DNA of 64,000 nucleotides from the NCBI RefSeq assembly GCF_003337575.1, contig NZ_QPJM01000010.1:119795-183794 (forward strand). Direction: 5' to 3'. How positions within the stretch are numbered: the first letter of the stretch is position 1; each line of letters begins with the position of its first letter. Of the stretch, positions 1-8,262 are shown in pieces. The DNA is from Phyllobacterium bourgognense. GTDB taxonomy: Bacteria; Pseudomonadota; Alphaproteobacteria; Rhizobiales; Rhizobiaceae. Below the pieces are notes generated by a model. That model was not told where the DNA came from and searched no databases. It was given only the letters and a program-made list of their open reading frames with translations. The translations under genes were made by a program, and so were the position numbers.

Positions 1-714
1 CTCAAACTCGTCGAGGAGAAGGAACTTCCCGATATTTTCCTGCGACGCGTCAGGAACTTCAAGATGCGCGGCTCGTCCGGCAAGGTGAACATAGCCCTCG
101 ATTCCATGCCGGAATTTCCGGCACTTCCAAAGGATTCGCCGGTCTATCGCGGCGACATGCATTTCACCGATAGCGTAGAACGCATGGAACGCGGATATGA
201 TGACTGGAAGGCCGGGCGCTGGTCGGCCGATCCTTTCCTTGACATGGTCATTCCAACGACGCTCGATCCGACAATGGCGCCGCCCGGCAAGCACTTCATG
301 AGCTGCTTCGTTCAATATTGCCCACCCAAGGTGGAAGGCAAGGAGTGGACAGACGCTGACCGCGATGCTTTCGGCGAGACAGTGATTTCGCAGATCGCCG
401 ACTATTCTCCGGGTTTCCGTGATCGCATCATCCATATGGAAGTGCGCACCCCGCGCGAACTCGAAGCGGAAGTCGGCCTGACGGAGGGCAATATCTTCCA
501 GGGCGAATTGACCTTCGATCAGTTGCTGTTCAACCGCCCTGTCCCCGGCTACGCGCAATACCGTTCGCCGGTCGGCGGCCTTTACATGTGCGGTTCCTCC
601 ACACATCCAGGCGGCGGCGTCATGGGAGCACCCGGGCGCAACGCTGCAGCTGAAATCCTGCGTGATCTGTCACGTGGCACGAAACATATGAGTCCCGCCC
701 ATGACGTCATTTGA
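1..714 (+). CDS. FAD-dependent oxidoreductase, phytoene desaturase/PYROXD2-like (5'-truncated by window edge)
   Basis: The frame is open from base 1, so only the C-terminal ~237 residues are present. The end carries the GLYMCGSSTHPGGGVMGAPG stretch, the C-terminal FAD-contacting motif of the CrtI/PYROXD2 amine-oxidase-like flavoproteins. The next gene ends with the same motif and is full length, so the two are tandem paralogues; they overlap by 14 bp, which implies translational coupling. The family oxidises carbon-carbon or carbon-nitrogen bonds in a flavin-dependent reaction; the substrate cannot be read from sequence. The N-terminal dinucleotide fold lies outside the window. Confidence 0.85.
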   Translation, partial: LKLVEEKELPDIFLRRVRNFKMRGSSGKVNIALDSMPEFPALPKDSPVYRGDMHFTDSVERMERGYDDWKAGRWSADPFLDMVIPTTLDPTMAPPGKHFMSCFVQYCPPKVEGKEWTDADRDAFGETVISQIADYSPGFRDRIIHMEVRTPRELEAEVGLTEGNIFQGELTFDQLLFNRPVPGYAQYRSPVGGLYMCGSSTHPGGGVMGAPGRNAAAEILRDLSRGTKHMSPAHDVI

Positions 715-2266
715 TGCGATAGTCATTGGTGGCGGCCATAACGGCTTGGTGGCTGCCGCTACCCTCGGGAAAACCGACAGAAAAGTGCTCGTGCTGGAAG
801 CGAATAGTGAAACCGGTGGTGCTGCGCGCACCGAGGAATTTGCACCAGGTTTCCGGACATCATCGGTAGCCCACCTGATCAACAGGTTGCACCCCGAGGT
901 GATCAAGTCTTTGGAGCTGCAAAAACATGGATTGAAACTGGACGTGTCCCGTCTCATGCCGACCACCGTGCTTTCAGCGAACGGTGCCCCACTTACTCTG
1001 GCCGGTGCATATGGTGAAACTCTCGTCGGCGCGTCAAAGCCGGAACAGGAGGCGTGGAGCGGACTGCGCAGTCAGCTCTTGCGCTATGCCGGGATACTGA
1101 AGCCCCTGCTCGCGCGCAGACCTCCCGATTTGGGCGGCATGTCCTTTGCGGAAACGTCGGCGCTGGCCATGACCGGCATCTCCCTGCGCCGGCTCGGCAA
1201 GGAGGACATGCGCGATTTTCTGCGCATGCTGCTGATGAATGTCGCGGACGTTTTGGATGAGCATCTCGAAGATGACCGGCTGAAAGGCCTGCTCGCGTTC
1301 GATGCCACGCTTGGCAGTCATCTTGGACCGCGCTCCCCGACCTCCCTGCTCGGGCTCTATTACCGGCTCGCAGGCGAAATCGGTGGCAAGCCCGGCGCGC
1401 AGATGCACCCCATCGGCGGTACCGGCGCCGTGGTCAAGGCAATCGAACTGGCTGCAGAGCAGGCCGGCGTGGCCATCCGCTCGAATGTTCCCGTCGCCAG
1501 GATCATCGTCGAGAATGGCCGGGCTGTCGGTGCCGTGCTGGAGAGTGGAGAGGAAATCCGGGCGAAAACGGTTGTATCCGCTATTAGTCCTCGCACGACG
1601 TTTCTCAATCTTGTCGGAACCCGCGAGATCGATACGGGATTTGTCCGAAGGATCAACAATATCCGCGTCAATGGCGATGCCGCGAAACTGCATCTGGCCT
1701 TGGACAGAATTCCGCAATTTTCAGGCCTGCGCGCACCCGAGTTGAATGGACGGCTGGTTATCGCCCCTTCCGTCAATCACGTGGAGCGCGCATTCAATCC
1801 CTCCAAATACGGAGAATTCTCGCCCCAGCCGGTCATGGAGATAACCCTGCCAAGCTTGCTCGACCCATCGCTAGCGCCGGACGGGGCCTGCAGTCTCTCC
1901 GCCGTCGTCCAATATGCTCCCTATGCTTTGAAAGAGGGCTGGACCACAGGCAAACCGAAATTCCTCAAGGCAATCCTTGCCCAGCTGGAGGCTCATGCGC
2001 CAGGAATCGGCAAGTCGATCGTCCACGCCGAACTCCTGACGCCCCTCGACATCGAGCAGCGTTATCGCATGCCGGGTGGACATTGGCACCACGGAGAACT
2101 GCAGGCTGATCAGATGTTGATGTCCCGCCCCGTTTTCGGTGCCGAAGGTTACGACACGCCCATCGACGGACTTTATCTTGCAAGTTCCGGCTCACATCCG
2201 GGCGGCGGCGTGTCGGGTGTTCCGGGTTTGAACGCAGCGCGGCGCATCATTGCGAGGAAAGGATAA
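701..2266 (+). CDS. FAD-dependent oxidoreductase, phytoene desaturase/PYROXD2-like
   Basis: This is a 521-residue cytosolic flavoprotein, the usual length for the family. Residues 5-22 form the Rossmann FAD site (GGGHNG at 11-16), followed by the acidic residue of the second strand and the GGAARTEEF segment. The C-terminal motif SGSHPGGGVSGVPG is the second FAD contact. It is the second of two tandem paralogues and is followed closely by a GcvT-like gene, suggesting that the flavoproteins oxidise a substrate or product of the folate enzyme. It resembles carotenoid desaturases in fold only; no carotenoid genes are present, so carotenoid synthesis is unlikely. Confidence 0.88.
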   Translation: MTSFDAIVIGGGHNGLVAAATLGKTDRKVLVLEANSETGGAARTEEFAPGFRTSSVAHLINRLHPEVIKSLELQKHGLKLDVSRLMPTTVLSANGAPLTLAGAYGETLVGASKPEQEAWSGLRSQLLRYAGILKPLLARRPPDLGGMSFAETSALAMTGISLRRLGKEDMRDFLRMLLMNVADVLDEHLEDDRLKGLLAFDATLGSHLGPRSPTSLLGLYYRLAGEIGGKPGAQMHPIGGTGAVVKAIELAAEQAGVAIRSNVPVARIIVENGRAVGAVLESGEEIRAKTVVSAISPRTTFLNLVGTREIDTGFVRRINNIRVNGDAAKLHLALDRIPQFSGLRAPELNGRLVIAPSVNHVERAFNPSKYGEFSPQPVMEITLPSLLDPSLAPDGACSLSAVVQYAPYALKEGWTTGKPKFLKAILAQLEAHAPGIGKSIVHAELLTPLDIEQRYRMPGGHWHHGELQADQMLMSRPVFGAEGYDTPIDGLYLASSGSHPGGGVSGVPGLNAARRIIARKG

Positions 2267-2270
2267 CGTC

Positions 2271-3506
2271 ATGAAGCACAGCGACCCAAAAAAGCTGCTG
2301 ATGGCGAAAAACGCCTCACAGGACCATTTCCGCACGCCTCGCATCGCCTCGCCGTTTCAGCCGCGCATCGAGGCCTTGATGCGAACGGAGGAGTGGTACG
2401 ACTGGGCAGGCTACAAGGCTCCCCTTTCGCTTTGGGACGAAGAACTCGAATATTTTGCCATTCGCAGCCAGGCCGCGCTGTTCGATATTTCGCCCATGGT
2501 GAAATACCGCATTGAAGGACCGGACGCCGAAGCATTCCTGAACCGGGTTACCCTTCGAGACGTCAGGAAGCTGAAGCCCGGCAGGGTTCACTATACGGCC
2601 TGGTGCAATGATGAAGGCCACGTGCTCGATGACGGAACGCTTTTCCGCCTGAGGAGTGATCGGTTTCGCCTTTGCAGCCAGGAACGGCATTTACCCTGGC
2701 TGCTCGATAGCGGCATCGGGTTCGACGTCAGCATTATCGAGGAGACCAAGTCTATCGCTGCTTTGGCCCTGCAGGGACCAGCATCCTTTGCGGTCCTACG
2801 CGATGCGGGCTTCAAGAATGTTGACGCGCTCAAGGTCTTCGATCTTGCCGAATTTGAGCACGACGGCGAAAACGTCACGATCTCGCGCACTGGGTTTACC
2901 GGCGATCTTGGCTATGAACTGTTCGTGGACCAGGAACTGGCTCTTGGTCTTTGGGACAGGCTATGGCAAGCGGGAGAACAGCGCGGCTTGCGCGCAATAG
3001 GTTATGCCGCACTCAACCGGGCGCGGCTCGAAGCAGGGTTGATCGTCGCCAACTCGGATTTCATCACCGCCGAGCACGCCATCCGCGCCGATCGTGTGCG
3101 AATGCCGGATGAGATTGGTCTCGGATTCATGATCGATATGGAAAAGCCCCACTTCAACGGACGACGGGCCATCCAGCAAGCCCGTGTCAAGGGCGGTCTA
3201 CAGCACATCCTCGTAGGGCTCGAAGTCGAAGGCAATATCCCTGCCGAACACGCCATCGTCTATCACCAGGGCAAGCGCGAGGTTGGCCTCGTCAGTGCGG
3301 CGATATGGTCGCCAATGGCCAAGCGCAACATTGCGCTGGCCAGCTTGGAGCGCCCCTACGGCGACACCATAACCGGCGATCTGTGGGTCGAGATCTATGC
3401 GATGCGCGAGTTGCGTTATCAGAAGCTGATGAAGCGGGCCAAGGTGGTGCCGCGGCCTTTCATCAAGCTCGATCGACGCACTGCGAACCCGCCCGCGGAT
3501 TTCTGA
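2271..3506 (+). CDS. GcvT-like aminomethyltransferase / THF-dependent demethylase family protein
   Basis: A 411-residue protein of the GcvT/DmdA/LigM fold. The start at 2271 is chosen because GAGGAAAGG sits 8 bases upstream; an earlier in-frame ATG at 2250 has no such site. It shows the conserved CNDEGHVLDDG segment around the family's catalytic/folate-site aspartates, and SRTGFTGDLGYELF, which corresponds to the SRTGYTGE motif of glycine-cleavage T protein. No gcvH or gcvP is nearby, so it is not part of a glycine cleavage operon. By family it should move a one-carbon unit from an N-, O- or S-methyl substrate to tetrahydrofolate. Its tight linkage to two flavoproteins supports a catabolic demethylation role, but the substrate is unknown. 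Confidence 0.85.
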   Translation: MKHSDPKKLLMAKNASQDHFRTPRIASPFQPRIEALMRTEEWYDWAGYKAPLSLWDEELEYFAIRSQAALFDISPMVKYRIEGPDAEAFLNRVTLRDVRKLKPGRVHYTAWCNDEGHVLDDGTLFRLRSDRFRLCSQERHLPWLLDSGIGFDVSIIEETKSIAALALQGPASFAVLRDAGFKNVDALKVFDLAEFEHDGENVTISRTGFTGDLGYELFVDQELALGLWDRLWQAGEQRGLRAIGYAALNRARLEAGLIVANSDFITAEHAIRADRVRMPDEIGLGFMIDMEKPHFNGRRAIQQARVKGGLQHILVGLEVEGNIPAEHAIVYHQGKREVGLVSAAIWSPMAKRNIALASLERPYGDTITGDLWVEIYAMRELRYQKLMKRAKVVPRPFIKLDRRTANPPADF

Positions 3507-3507
3507 C

Positions 3508-3765
3508 ATGTCTGCTGACGACATAGAGCGAGAACAGTGGGCCTTGATCAATACGCCGCTGGGACAGGAATGGTCGGGCCGAACGCGCTATGCCGCCGCC
3601 ATGTACTTCAACCGGCGGGGCGAAATGGATGCGGAGACATTGGAGATCTATCGCATCTGTTCGCGTCTGGATTGGGAAGATCCTCTTGCGATCCTGACAT
3701 CGCATTCTATCGGAAGCGACTGGTTGGCAAAGATCAATGACTATCAACATGGGGAAGAACGATGA
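3508..3765 (+). CDS. hypothetical protein, 85 aa, in the flavoprotein/GcvT-like operon
   Basis: I do not recognise this family. It starts one base after the GcvT-like stop and ends inside the ATGA start of the porin gene, so it is almost certainly translated as part of the operon. It is soluble, without signal peptide or membrane segment, acidic and rich in aromatic residues (six Trp, including NTPLGQEWSGRTRYAAAMYF and SRLDWEDP). A small acidic partner encoded with a flavoprotein or folate enzyme could be a subunit or specificity factor; that is inference only. Confidence 0.7.
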   Translation: MSADDIEREQWALINTPLGQEWSGRTRYAAAMYFNRRGEMDAETLEIYRICSRLDWEDPLAILTSHSIGSDWLAKINDYQHGEER

Positions 3766-4877
3766 ATATCAAAAGCCTTTTACTAGGATCCATTGCAGTT
3801 CTGGCTGCAGCATCCGGCGTACACGCTGCAGATGCAGTCGTAGTCGCCGAACCGGAGCCCGTTGAATATGTGCGTGTTTGCGATGCGTACGGCACCGGCT
3901 TCTTTTACATACCTGGTACAGAGACCTGCCTGAAGATCGACGGTTATGTTCGTTACGATGCTGCAGCCGGCGACAATCCCTATGACGGGACCAATGTCGG
4001 CGCCAAGGGCAACGAGACCTGGTATAAGCTCACCCGTGCAGAGGTTCGCTTCGACGCCCGCTCCGAAACGGAACTGGGCACATTGCGCTCCTATGCCGAG
4101 ACCCGCCTTGAGTACGAGAATGGCGTCTCCACCGGCGGTACACTCCCGCAAGCCTGGATCGAACTCGGCGGCTTCCGCATCGGCACTGCCGATGAACTTT
4201 TCGGATCATTCGTCGGCTACGCCGGCAATGTCCTCAATGACGATGTGATCAACTATCAGTCAGGCCAGAGCAATCAGGTCAGCTATACCTTCACAGGGGG
4301 CAACGGCTTCTCGGCCATGATTGGTGCCGAACAAGGCCAGGATGATGTTACCGGGCTTGGCGGACAATATGTCATCGAGGACTATATGCCTCACGTTCTC
4401 GCCGGTGCAAAACTCGAGAAAGACTGGGGCGGTGTTTCCGGCGTTGTCGGCTACGACTCCAATGTCGAGGAATTTGCCGGCAAGCTCCGACTCGACGTCA
4501 CGATCAACGACAAGTTCTCGGTCTTCATTATGGGTGGCTATCAGTCCGGCTATGACAATGACTTCGATCCCGCGACAGGCGATGTCGATCAGTTCAACCG
4601 CAACTGGTTTGGCACATGGGAGGGCGATTGGGCTGCATGGGGTGGCTTCACCGCAAAGGTCGCCGAAAAGGCAACCCTCAATGGCCAAGCGGCATGGGAA
4701 GACGAAGGTACCTACGCCTTTGCTCTCAACGTTGAATACGAACTCGTTCCCGGTTTCGTAATCACACCCGAGCTTAACTACACCAAATTCGATGGCGCTC
4801 GCGAAGCCTTCTCGGTTGCCAATGGCGGCGATGACGACGCTTTCGGTGGCACAATCCGCTTCCAGAGGAATTTCTGA
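3762..4877 (+). CDS. outer-membrane porin, alphaproteobacterial Omp2/RopA family
   Basis: A 371-residue porin with a Sec signal peptide (residues 1-22, cleavage after VHA). The mature start has the family's signature: a short acidic/valine-rich leader, RVCDAYGTGFFYIPGTETC with the conserved cysteine pair, then KIDGYVRYD. The rest alternates beta-strand-like segments and ends with the phenylalanine expected for BAM recognition (RFQRNF). It overlaps the preceding gene by ATGA, so this copy belongs to the catabolic operon rather than being a free-standing housekeeping porin; it may admit the operon's substrate to the periplasm. A terminator follows at 4911. Confidence 0.93.
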   Translation: MNIKSLLLGSIAVLAAASGVHAADAVVVAEPEPVEYVRVCDAYGTGFFYIPGTETCLKIDGYVRYDAAAGDNPYDGTNVGAKGNETWYKLTRAEVRFDARSETELGTLRSYAETRLEYENGVSTGGTLPQAWIELGGFRIGTADELFGSFVGYAGNVLNDDVINYQSGQSNQVSYTFTGGNGFSAMIGAEQGQDDVTGLGGQYVIEDYMPHVLAGAKLEKDWGGVSGVVGYDSNVEEFAGKLRLDVTINDKFSVFIMGGYQSGYDNDFDPATGDVDQFNRNWFGTWEGDWAAWGGFTAKVAEKATLNGQAAWEDEGTYAFALNVEYELVPGFVITPELNYTKFDGAREAFSVANGGDDDAFGGTIRFQRNF

Positions 4878-4910
4878 ACCCTCACAGGCGCCCATTTTTG
4901 AATACATGAA

Positions 4911-4938
4911 AGCGGCCTGAACTCTCAGGCCGTTTTTG
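4911..4938 (+). terminator. rho-independent terminator after the porin gene
   Basis: An 8-bp stem (CGGCCTGA pairing with TCAGGCCG) with a 4-base loop is followed by TTTTTG TTTT. It lies 33 bases after the porin stop and closes the first operon; the converging MocR gene ends just beyond it. Confidence 0.85.
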
Positions 4939-4961
4939 TTTTGAAACAATCCGCTGGATGC

Positions 4962-6299
4962 TCATCTGGGTACAGCGGCCGCCACCTCGATCGCAGCGGC
5001 GACCCTGTCGACATCAGGCAATTGAAGGACACTGGTGGCTACGCGTATGAAATTGATCGGTTTCATGGAGAATTTTGAACCTGGATGAACCGCGATGCCG
5101 CGGGACGCCAAGGTTATCAGAGCAAAGTTCTCCGACATGACCGGGACGAGTACGCTCAGTCCGTCTCCAGTATCGATTCTTATGTCACGCCGGAGCAATT
5201 CCGAGGCAAATGCTTGCCGGCGCTCCCGATAAATCGCTCTGGCTCGAAGAATGATTTCATCCGTCGAAGGGTCTTGAAGAAGCCAGGATGCTGCAGCCTG
5301 CAAGATCCTGCTCGTCCAGCCTGCGCTGAAGCTTCGATACGATTGAATCTGTTCGACGATGCGCGCTGAACTCGACAACACAGCCAGCCTAAGATCGGGC
5401 CCGAGTGTTTTCGAATAGGAAAGGATATGGATGACGCGGTCCGGAAAACGCCGACCCAGTGACTGCCGGGCCGCCTCTGAAATATCGCCGACACCATCAT
5501 CTTCAATGATGAGTGTTTCGGACCCTTTCAGCACGTCGCCCAACGCTTCAAGTCTTTCAGCCGTCATGGAGGAGCCGGTGACGGAATGCACCCTGGGCTG
5601 GAAAAGAAACGCCACCGGTTTTTCTTTCAACGCTTCCCTGAGCGCGTCCGGAAGTGGCCCGTGCCCGTCGCACGCGACCGGAATGATCGGAACGTCGAGA
5701 TCCTCCAGAATGTCCAGAAGCCGCATTGCCGTCGGGTCTTCTATTGCAACCGGCGAACCGGCAGGCACCAAGGCATGCAGCAAGGTGTATACGGCGTTAT
5801 ACCCTCCATTGGTTGCCAGGAATGCACCCGGATCATATGGCCAGGATGGACGAACCGCGTCTTCCAATTCGGGCAGAATGCGCACCCTTTCGTAGCTGTT
5901 GAGCGCTTCGGCCTGCGCTCCATGCACCAGCGCAGCTTCCAGCGGCGGAAGCAAAGACCTGTCCGGCGACGCAGTCGCGAGTTCCAGGGTGTCCGGCACG
6001 TAGTTGCCTATGTTCACGAGGCGCGTCGGACGCGGCGCAAATCGGTCGCCCATCACCCAGGCGCCATTTCTCCCTCTGCCACCTATGATCTTGTGGCGGC
6101 GCAGATCGGCCCAGGCGATGGAAACGGTCGCCGGGCTTATGCCCAGCGTGAAGGCGAGATCTCGCACGGACGGCAGTTTGGTTCCGACCGGCAGAAGGCC
6201 CGAGCGGATCATCGCGCCCGTCTCAAGCGCGATGCCGCGCGAGGTCCGATCGCCAAGACGATGAGCAAACCATTGAGCGTCGAATTGATCTGTCATCAT
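4962..6299 (-). CDS. MocR-type transcriptional regulator (GntR HTH plus aminotransferase-like domain)
   Basis: A 445-residue protein. Residues 35-75 form the winged GntR helix-turn-helix (KLPSVRDLAFTLGISPATVS). Residues ~110-440 are a fold-type I aminotransferase domain with the PLP lysine in SYSKTLGPDLRLAV (Lys297). Proteins of this family bind a PLP-linked amino compound and activate or repress a nearby operon. It is divergent from the 4,5-DHP decarboxylase-like/ABC operon and converges on the porin operon, and the intergenic repeats at 6308-6357 are its likely operator. Two adjacent ATGs (6299, 6296) make the exact start uncertain by one codon. Confidence 0.9.
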   Translation of the reverse strand: MMTDQFDAQWFAHRLGDRTSRGIALETGAMIRSGLLPVGTKLPSVRDLAFTLGISPATVSIAWADLRRHKIIGGRGRNGAWVMGDRFAPRPTRLVNIGNYVPDTLELATASPDRSLLPPLEAALVHGAQAEALNSYERVRILPELEDAVRPSWPYDPGAFLATNGGYNAVYTLLHALVPAGSPVAIEDPTAMRLLDILEDLDVPIIPVACDGHGPLPDALREALKEKPVAFLFQPRVHSVTGSSMTAERLEALGDVLKGSETLIIEDDGVGDISEAARQSLGRRFPDRVIHILSYSKTLGPDLRLAVLSSSARIVEQIQSYRSFSAGWTSRILQAAASWLLQDPSTDEIILRARAIYRERRQAFASELLRRDIRIDTGDGLSVLVPVMSENFALITLASRGIAVHPGSKFSMKPINFIRVATSVLQLPDVDRVAAAIEVAAAVPR

Positions 6300-6307
6300 C
6301 TGAACTT

Positions 6308-6357
6308 TAAATGTTTAATGTCATAATAACATTTGATTGCATCAACATAAACATTTA
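6308..6357. promoter_or_regulatory. candidate MocR operator array between divergent genes
   Basis: TAAATGTTTA (6308-6317) and its exact inverse complement TAAACATTTA (6348-6357) are spaced 40 bp start to start, with a third half-site AACATTT at 6328-6334 between them. The ~20-bp periodicity puts the three sites on one face of the helix. The block fills the AT-rich gap between the MocR start and the divergent operon. The arrangement is seen directly; that MocR binds it is inference. Confidence 0.6.
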
Positions 6358-6393
6358 CGGAGGTCTCGTCAAACCGCCGGTATGAGGAAATCC

Positions 6394-7356
6394 ATGCGCA
6401 TTCCCATCAAAATTGCCACCCGGGATTGGGACTACCTTACTCCGCTGATCTTCGGCGACATCTCGTCGGATCGGGTCGAACTCCAGGTGGACCGCGTTGG
6501 AACGCTGATCCCCGATCTTGCTTCGAGCGATATCTATGACGCCGCGGAAGTTTCCTTCAGCCGCTACACCTCCGCCATGGCCGAGGGCGCGCAAACCATC
6601 GTCGGCATTCCTTGCTTCATCATGCGCGGCTTCCGCCACAGGTGCATCATCACCACTGCAGCGAGCCCGATGACTCGGCTGTCCGATCTGGCCGGGAAGC
6701 GGATCGGCGTTACCGGCTGGCGCGACTCGGGCAATACTTGGACCCGGGCTGCCCTGCGCAGGGAAGGCGTCGGTATCGAAGACGCATTCTGGTTCGCCGG
6801 TCGCCTGACGGCCAACCACCCCATCGTCGATCGGCTCGACGGCTTTGGCAGGCCTGGCAGGATCGAGGCGGCTCCCGGTGAACGTCCCATGCTGGAACTT
6901 CTGGCGAATGGCGAGCTCGATGCGATCTTCACCCCCTTCATGCCCGACGGCTATTTCGAGAACGGGGCGGGGCTTCGCCAATTGCTGCCGGACTTCGCAG
7001 CCGCAGAGAAGGCCTATTTCAACGAAGTCGGATATATACCCGGCATGCACATAATTGCCGTCAAGGCAGAGCTGGTCCATGATCATCCATGGCTAGCCGA
7101 CGAATTAACCCGTCTTGTCGACGAAAGTCAGCGGCTCTGGACCTCGAAGCGCCGCAAATATGCAGAAACGACGCCGTGGATGTTCGACGAGCTGCTGCGC
7201 TCGGCGCGCGACTTGCCGCCGACATGGAACGATAGTGGACTGGACGCAAATTTCAGGATGATCGAGGATTTCATTACTGAATTGCGTGAACAGGGCATCC
7301 TGCAGTCCGAGCTTACGCCGCATTCGCTTTTTCCATTCGAAGCCAGCGTCGCCTGA
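6394..7356 (+). CDS. 4,5-dihydroxyphthalate decarboxylase-like / substrate-binding-fold protein
   Basis: A 320-residue protein of the family annotated as 4,5-dihydroxyphthalate decarboxylase or ABC substrate-binding protein. The start at 6394 has GAGGAA five bases upstream; in-frame starts at 6337 and 6382 lack one. Hallmarks are IKIATRDWDYLTPLIFGD at the N terminus, DAAEVSFSRY, and the hinge sequence LAGKRIGVTGWRDSGNTW. There is no signal peptide, so it should be cytosolic, which favours an enzyme or sensor over a periplasmic receptor. It is the first gene of an operon whose transporter has its own secreted binding protein, again suggesting a catalytic role. The substrate is not known. Confidence 0.75.
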   Translation: MRIPIKIATRDWDYLTPLIFGDISSDRVELQVDRVGTLIPDLASSDIYDAAEVSFSRYTSAMAEGAQTIVGIPCFIMRGFRHRCIITTAASPMTRLSDLAGKRIGVTGWRDSGNTWTRAALRREGVGIEDAFWFAGRLTANHPIVDRLDGFGRPGRIEAAPGERPMLELLANGELDAIFTPFMPDGYFENGAGLRQLLPDFAAAEKAYFNEVGYIPGMHIIAVKAELVHDHPWLADELTRLVDESQRLWTSKRRKYAETTPWMFDELLRSARDLPPTWNDSGLDANFRMIEDFITELREQGILQSELTPHSLFPFEASVA

Positions 7357-7383
7357 CGTAATTTCACCCAAGAGGAGTGTACC

Positions 7384-8256
7384 GTGAAGAAATCCATCCG
7401 CATTCTCGCCTCGCTCGTGGCGGCTTTGGCCGCAACCGCTGCATGGGCTCAGGACATTCAGAAACAGACGCAGAATGAGGAGCTGCGCTCGCGCTTGCCA
7501 CAGGAGATCCGCGACGCGGGCAAGATGGTCGCCGTCAATAATGGCTCCTTCCCTCCTTATGAAATCGTCACCGGGACCGAACTGACCGGCGCGACGAACG
7601 ATATCTCGATCGCCATCGGCGAATTGCTCGGGATCACCATCGATCATGCATCCGTGGCCGGCCTTCCGGCCCTGCTCAGCGGCATCAATTCCGGCCGCTA
7701 CCAGTTCGCGATGGGCCCGGTAGGCGACTATCCCGACCGCCAGAAGGCTAATGACTTCATCGACTGGGCGCGCGAATATGTCGTCTTCGCGGTGGAGAAG
7801 GGCAACCCGAAGGGCATCACGTCGCTCGATGCCTCGTGCGGCAAGCGCATTGCAGTGATGGCCGGTGGCTCGGCGGAAAAGGTTATCAATCAACAGTCCG
7901 AAAAATGCGTGGCTGCGGGTAATCCGGCGGTCGAGGTCCAGTCCTTCACCGACCAGCCTAGCTCGATCCTGGCCGTCCGGTCGAAACGCTCCGACGGCTT
8001 CTTCTCTTCTCAGGCACCCCTGACCTACTTCGTTCAGCAGGCCAACGGCCAGCTCGAGCTGGCTGCAGTCGGCCAGGCCAACGGATTCAAGGACATCTAT
8101 CAAGGCGCCGTAGTAAAGAAGGGCTCGCCTCTGGGCGGCGTACTGCTCGACTCATTCAAGATTTTGATCGAGAACGGCACCTACGCCCAGATCATGAAGA
8201 AATGGGGCCTCGAGAAGAATCTGATCGACACCCCCGGCATCAACCAGGGGCAGTAG
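7384..8256 (+). CDS. amino-acid-type ABC transporter, periplasmic substrate-binding protein (family 3)
   Basis: A 290-residue protein with a Sec signal peptide (residues 1-22, ending AAWA before QD). The body is a type II periplasmic-binding fold: the entry segment MVAVNNGSFPPYEIVTG, the LSGINSGRYQFAMGPVGDYPDRQK stretch (residues ~98-121) and a C-terminal lobe ending in ENGTYAQIMKKWGLEKN. That last segment is typical of His/Gln/Arg/opine receptors. RBS AGAGGAG precedes the ATG. It is followed 6 bp later by the permease. The ligand is probably a charged or modified amino acid, by family. Confidence 0.9.
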   Translation: MKKSIRILASLVAALAATAAWAQDIQKQTQNEELRSRLPQEIRDAGKMVAVNNGSFPPYEIVTGTELTGATNDISIAIGELLGITIDHASVAGLPALLSGINSGRYQFAMGPVGDYPDRQKANDFIDWAREYVVFAVEKGNPKGITSLDASCGKRIAVMAGGSAEKVINQQSEKCVAAGNPAVEVQSFTDQPSSILAVRSKRSDGFFSSQAPLTYFVQQANGQLELAAVGQANGFKDIYQGAVVKKGSPLGGVLLDSFKILIENGTYAQIMKKWGLEKNLIDTPGINQGQ

Positions 8257-8262
8257 AGGGTC

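Noticed and set aside
1034..1717. Long minus-strand frame under the flavoprotein gene
   Set aside because: Antisense shadow of a well-supported gene; similar long shadows lie under cyoB and tkt.
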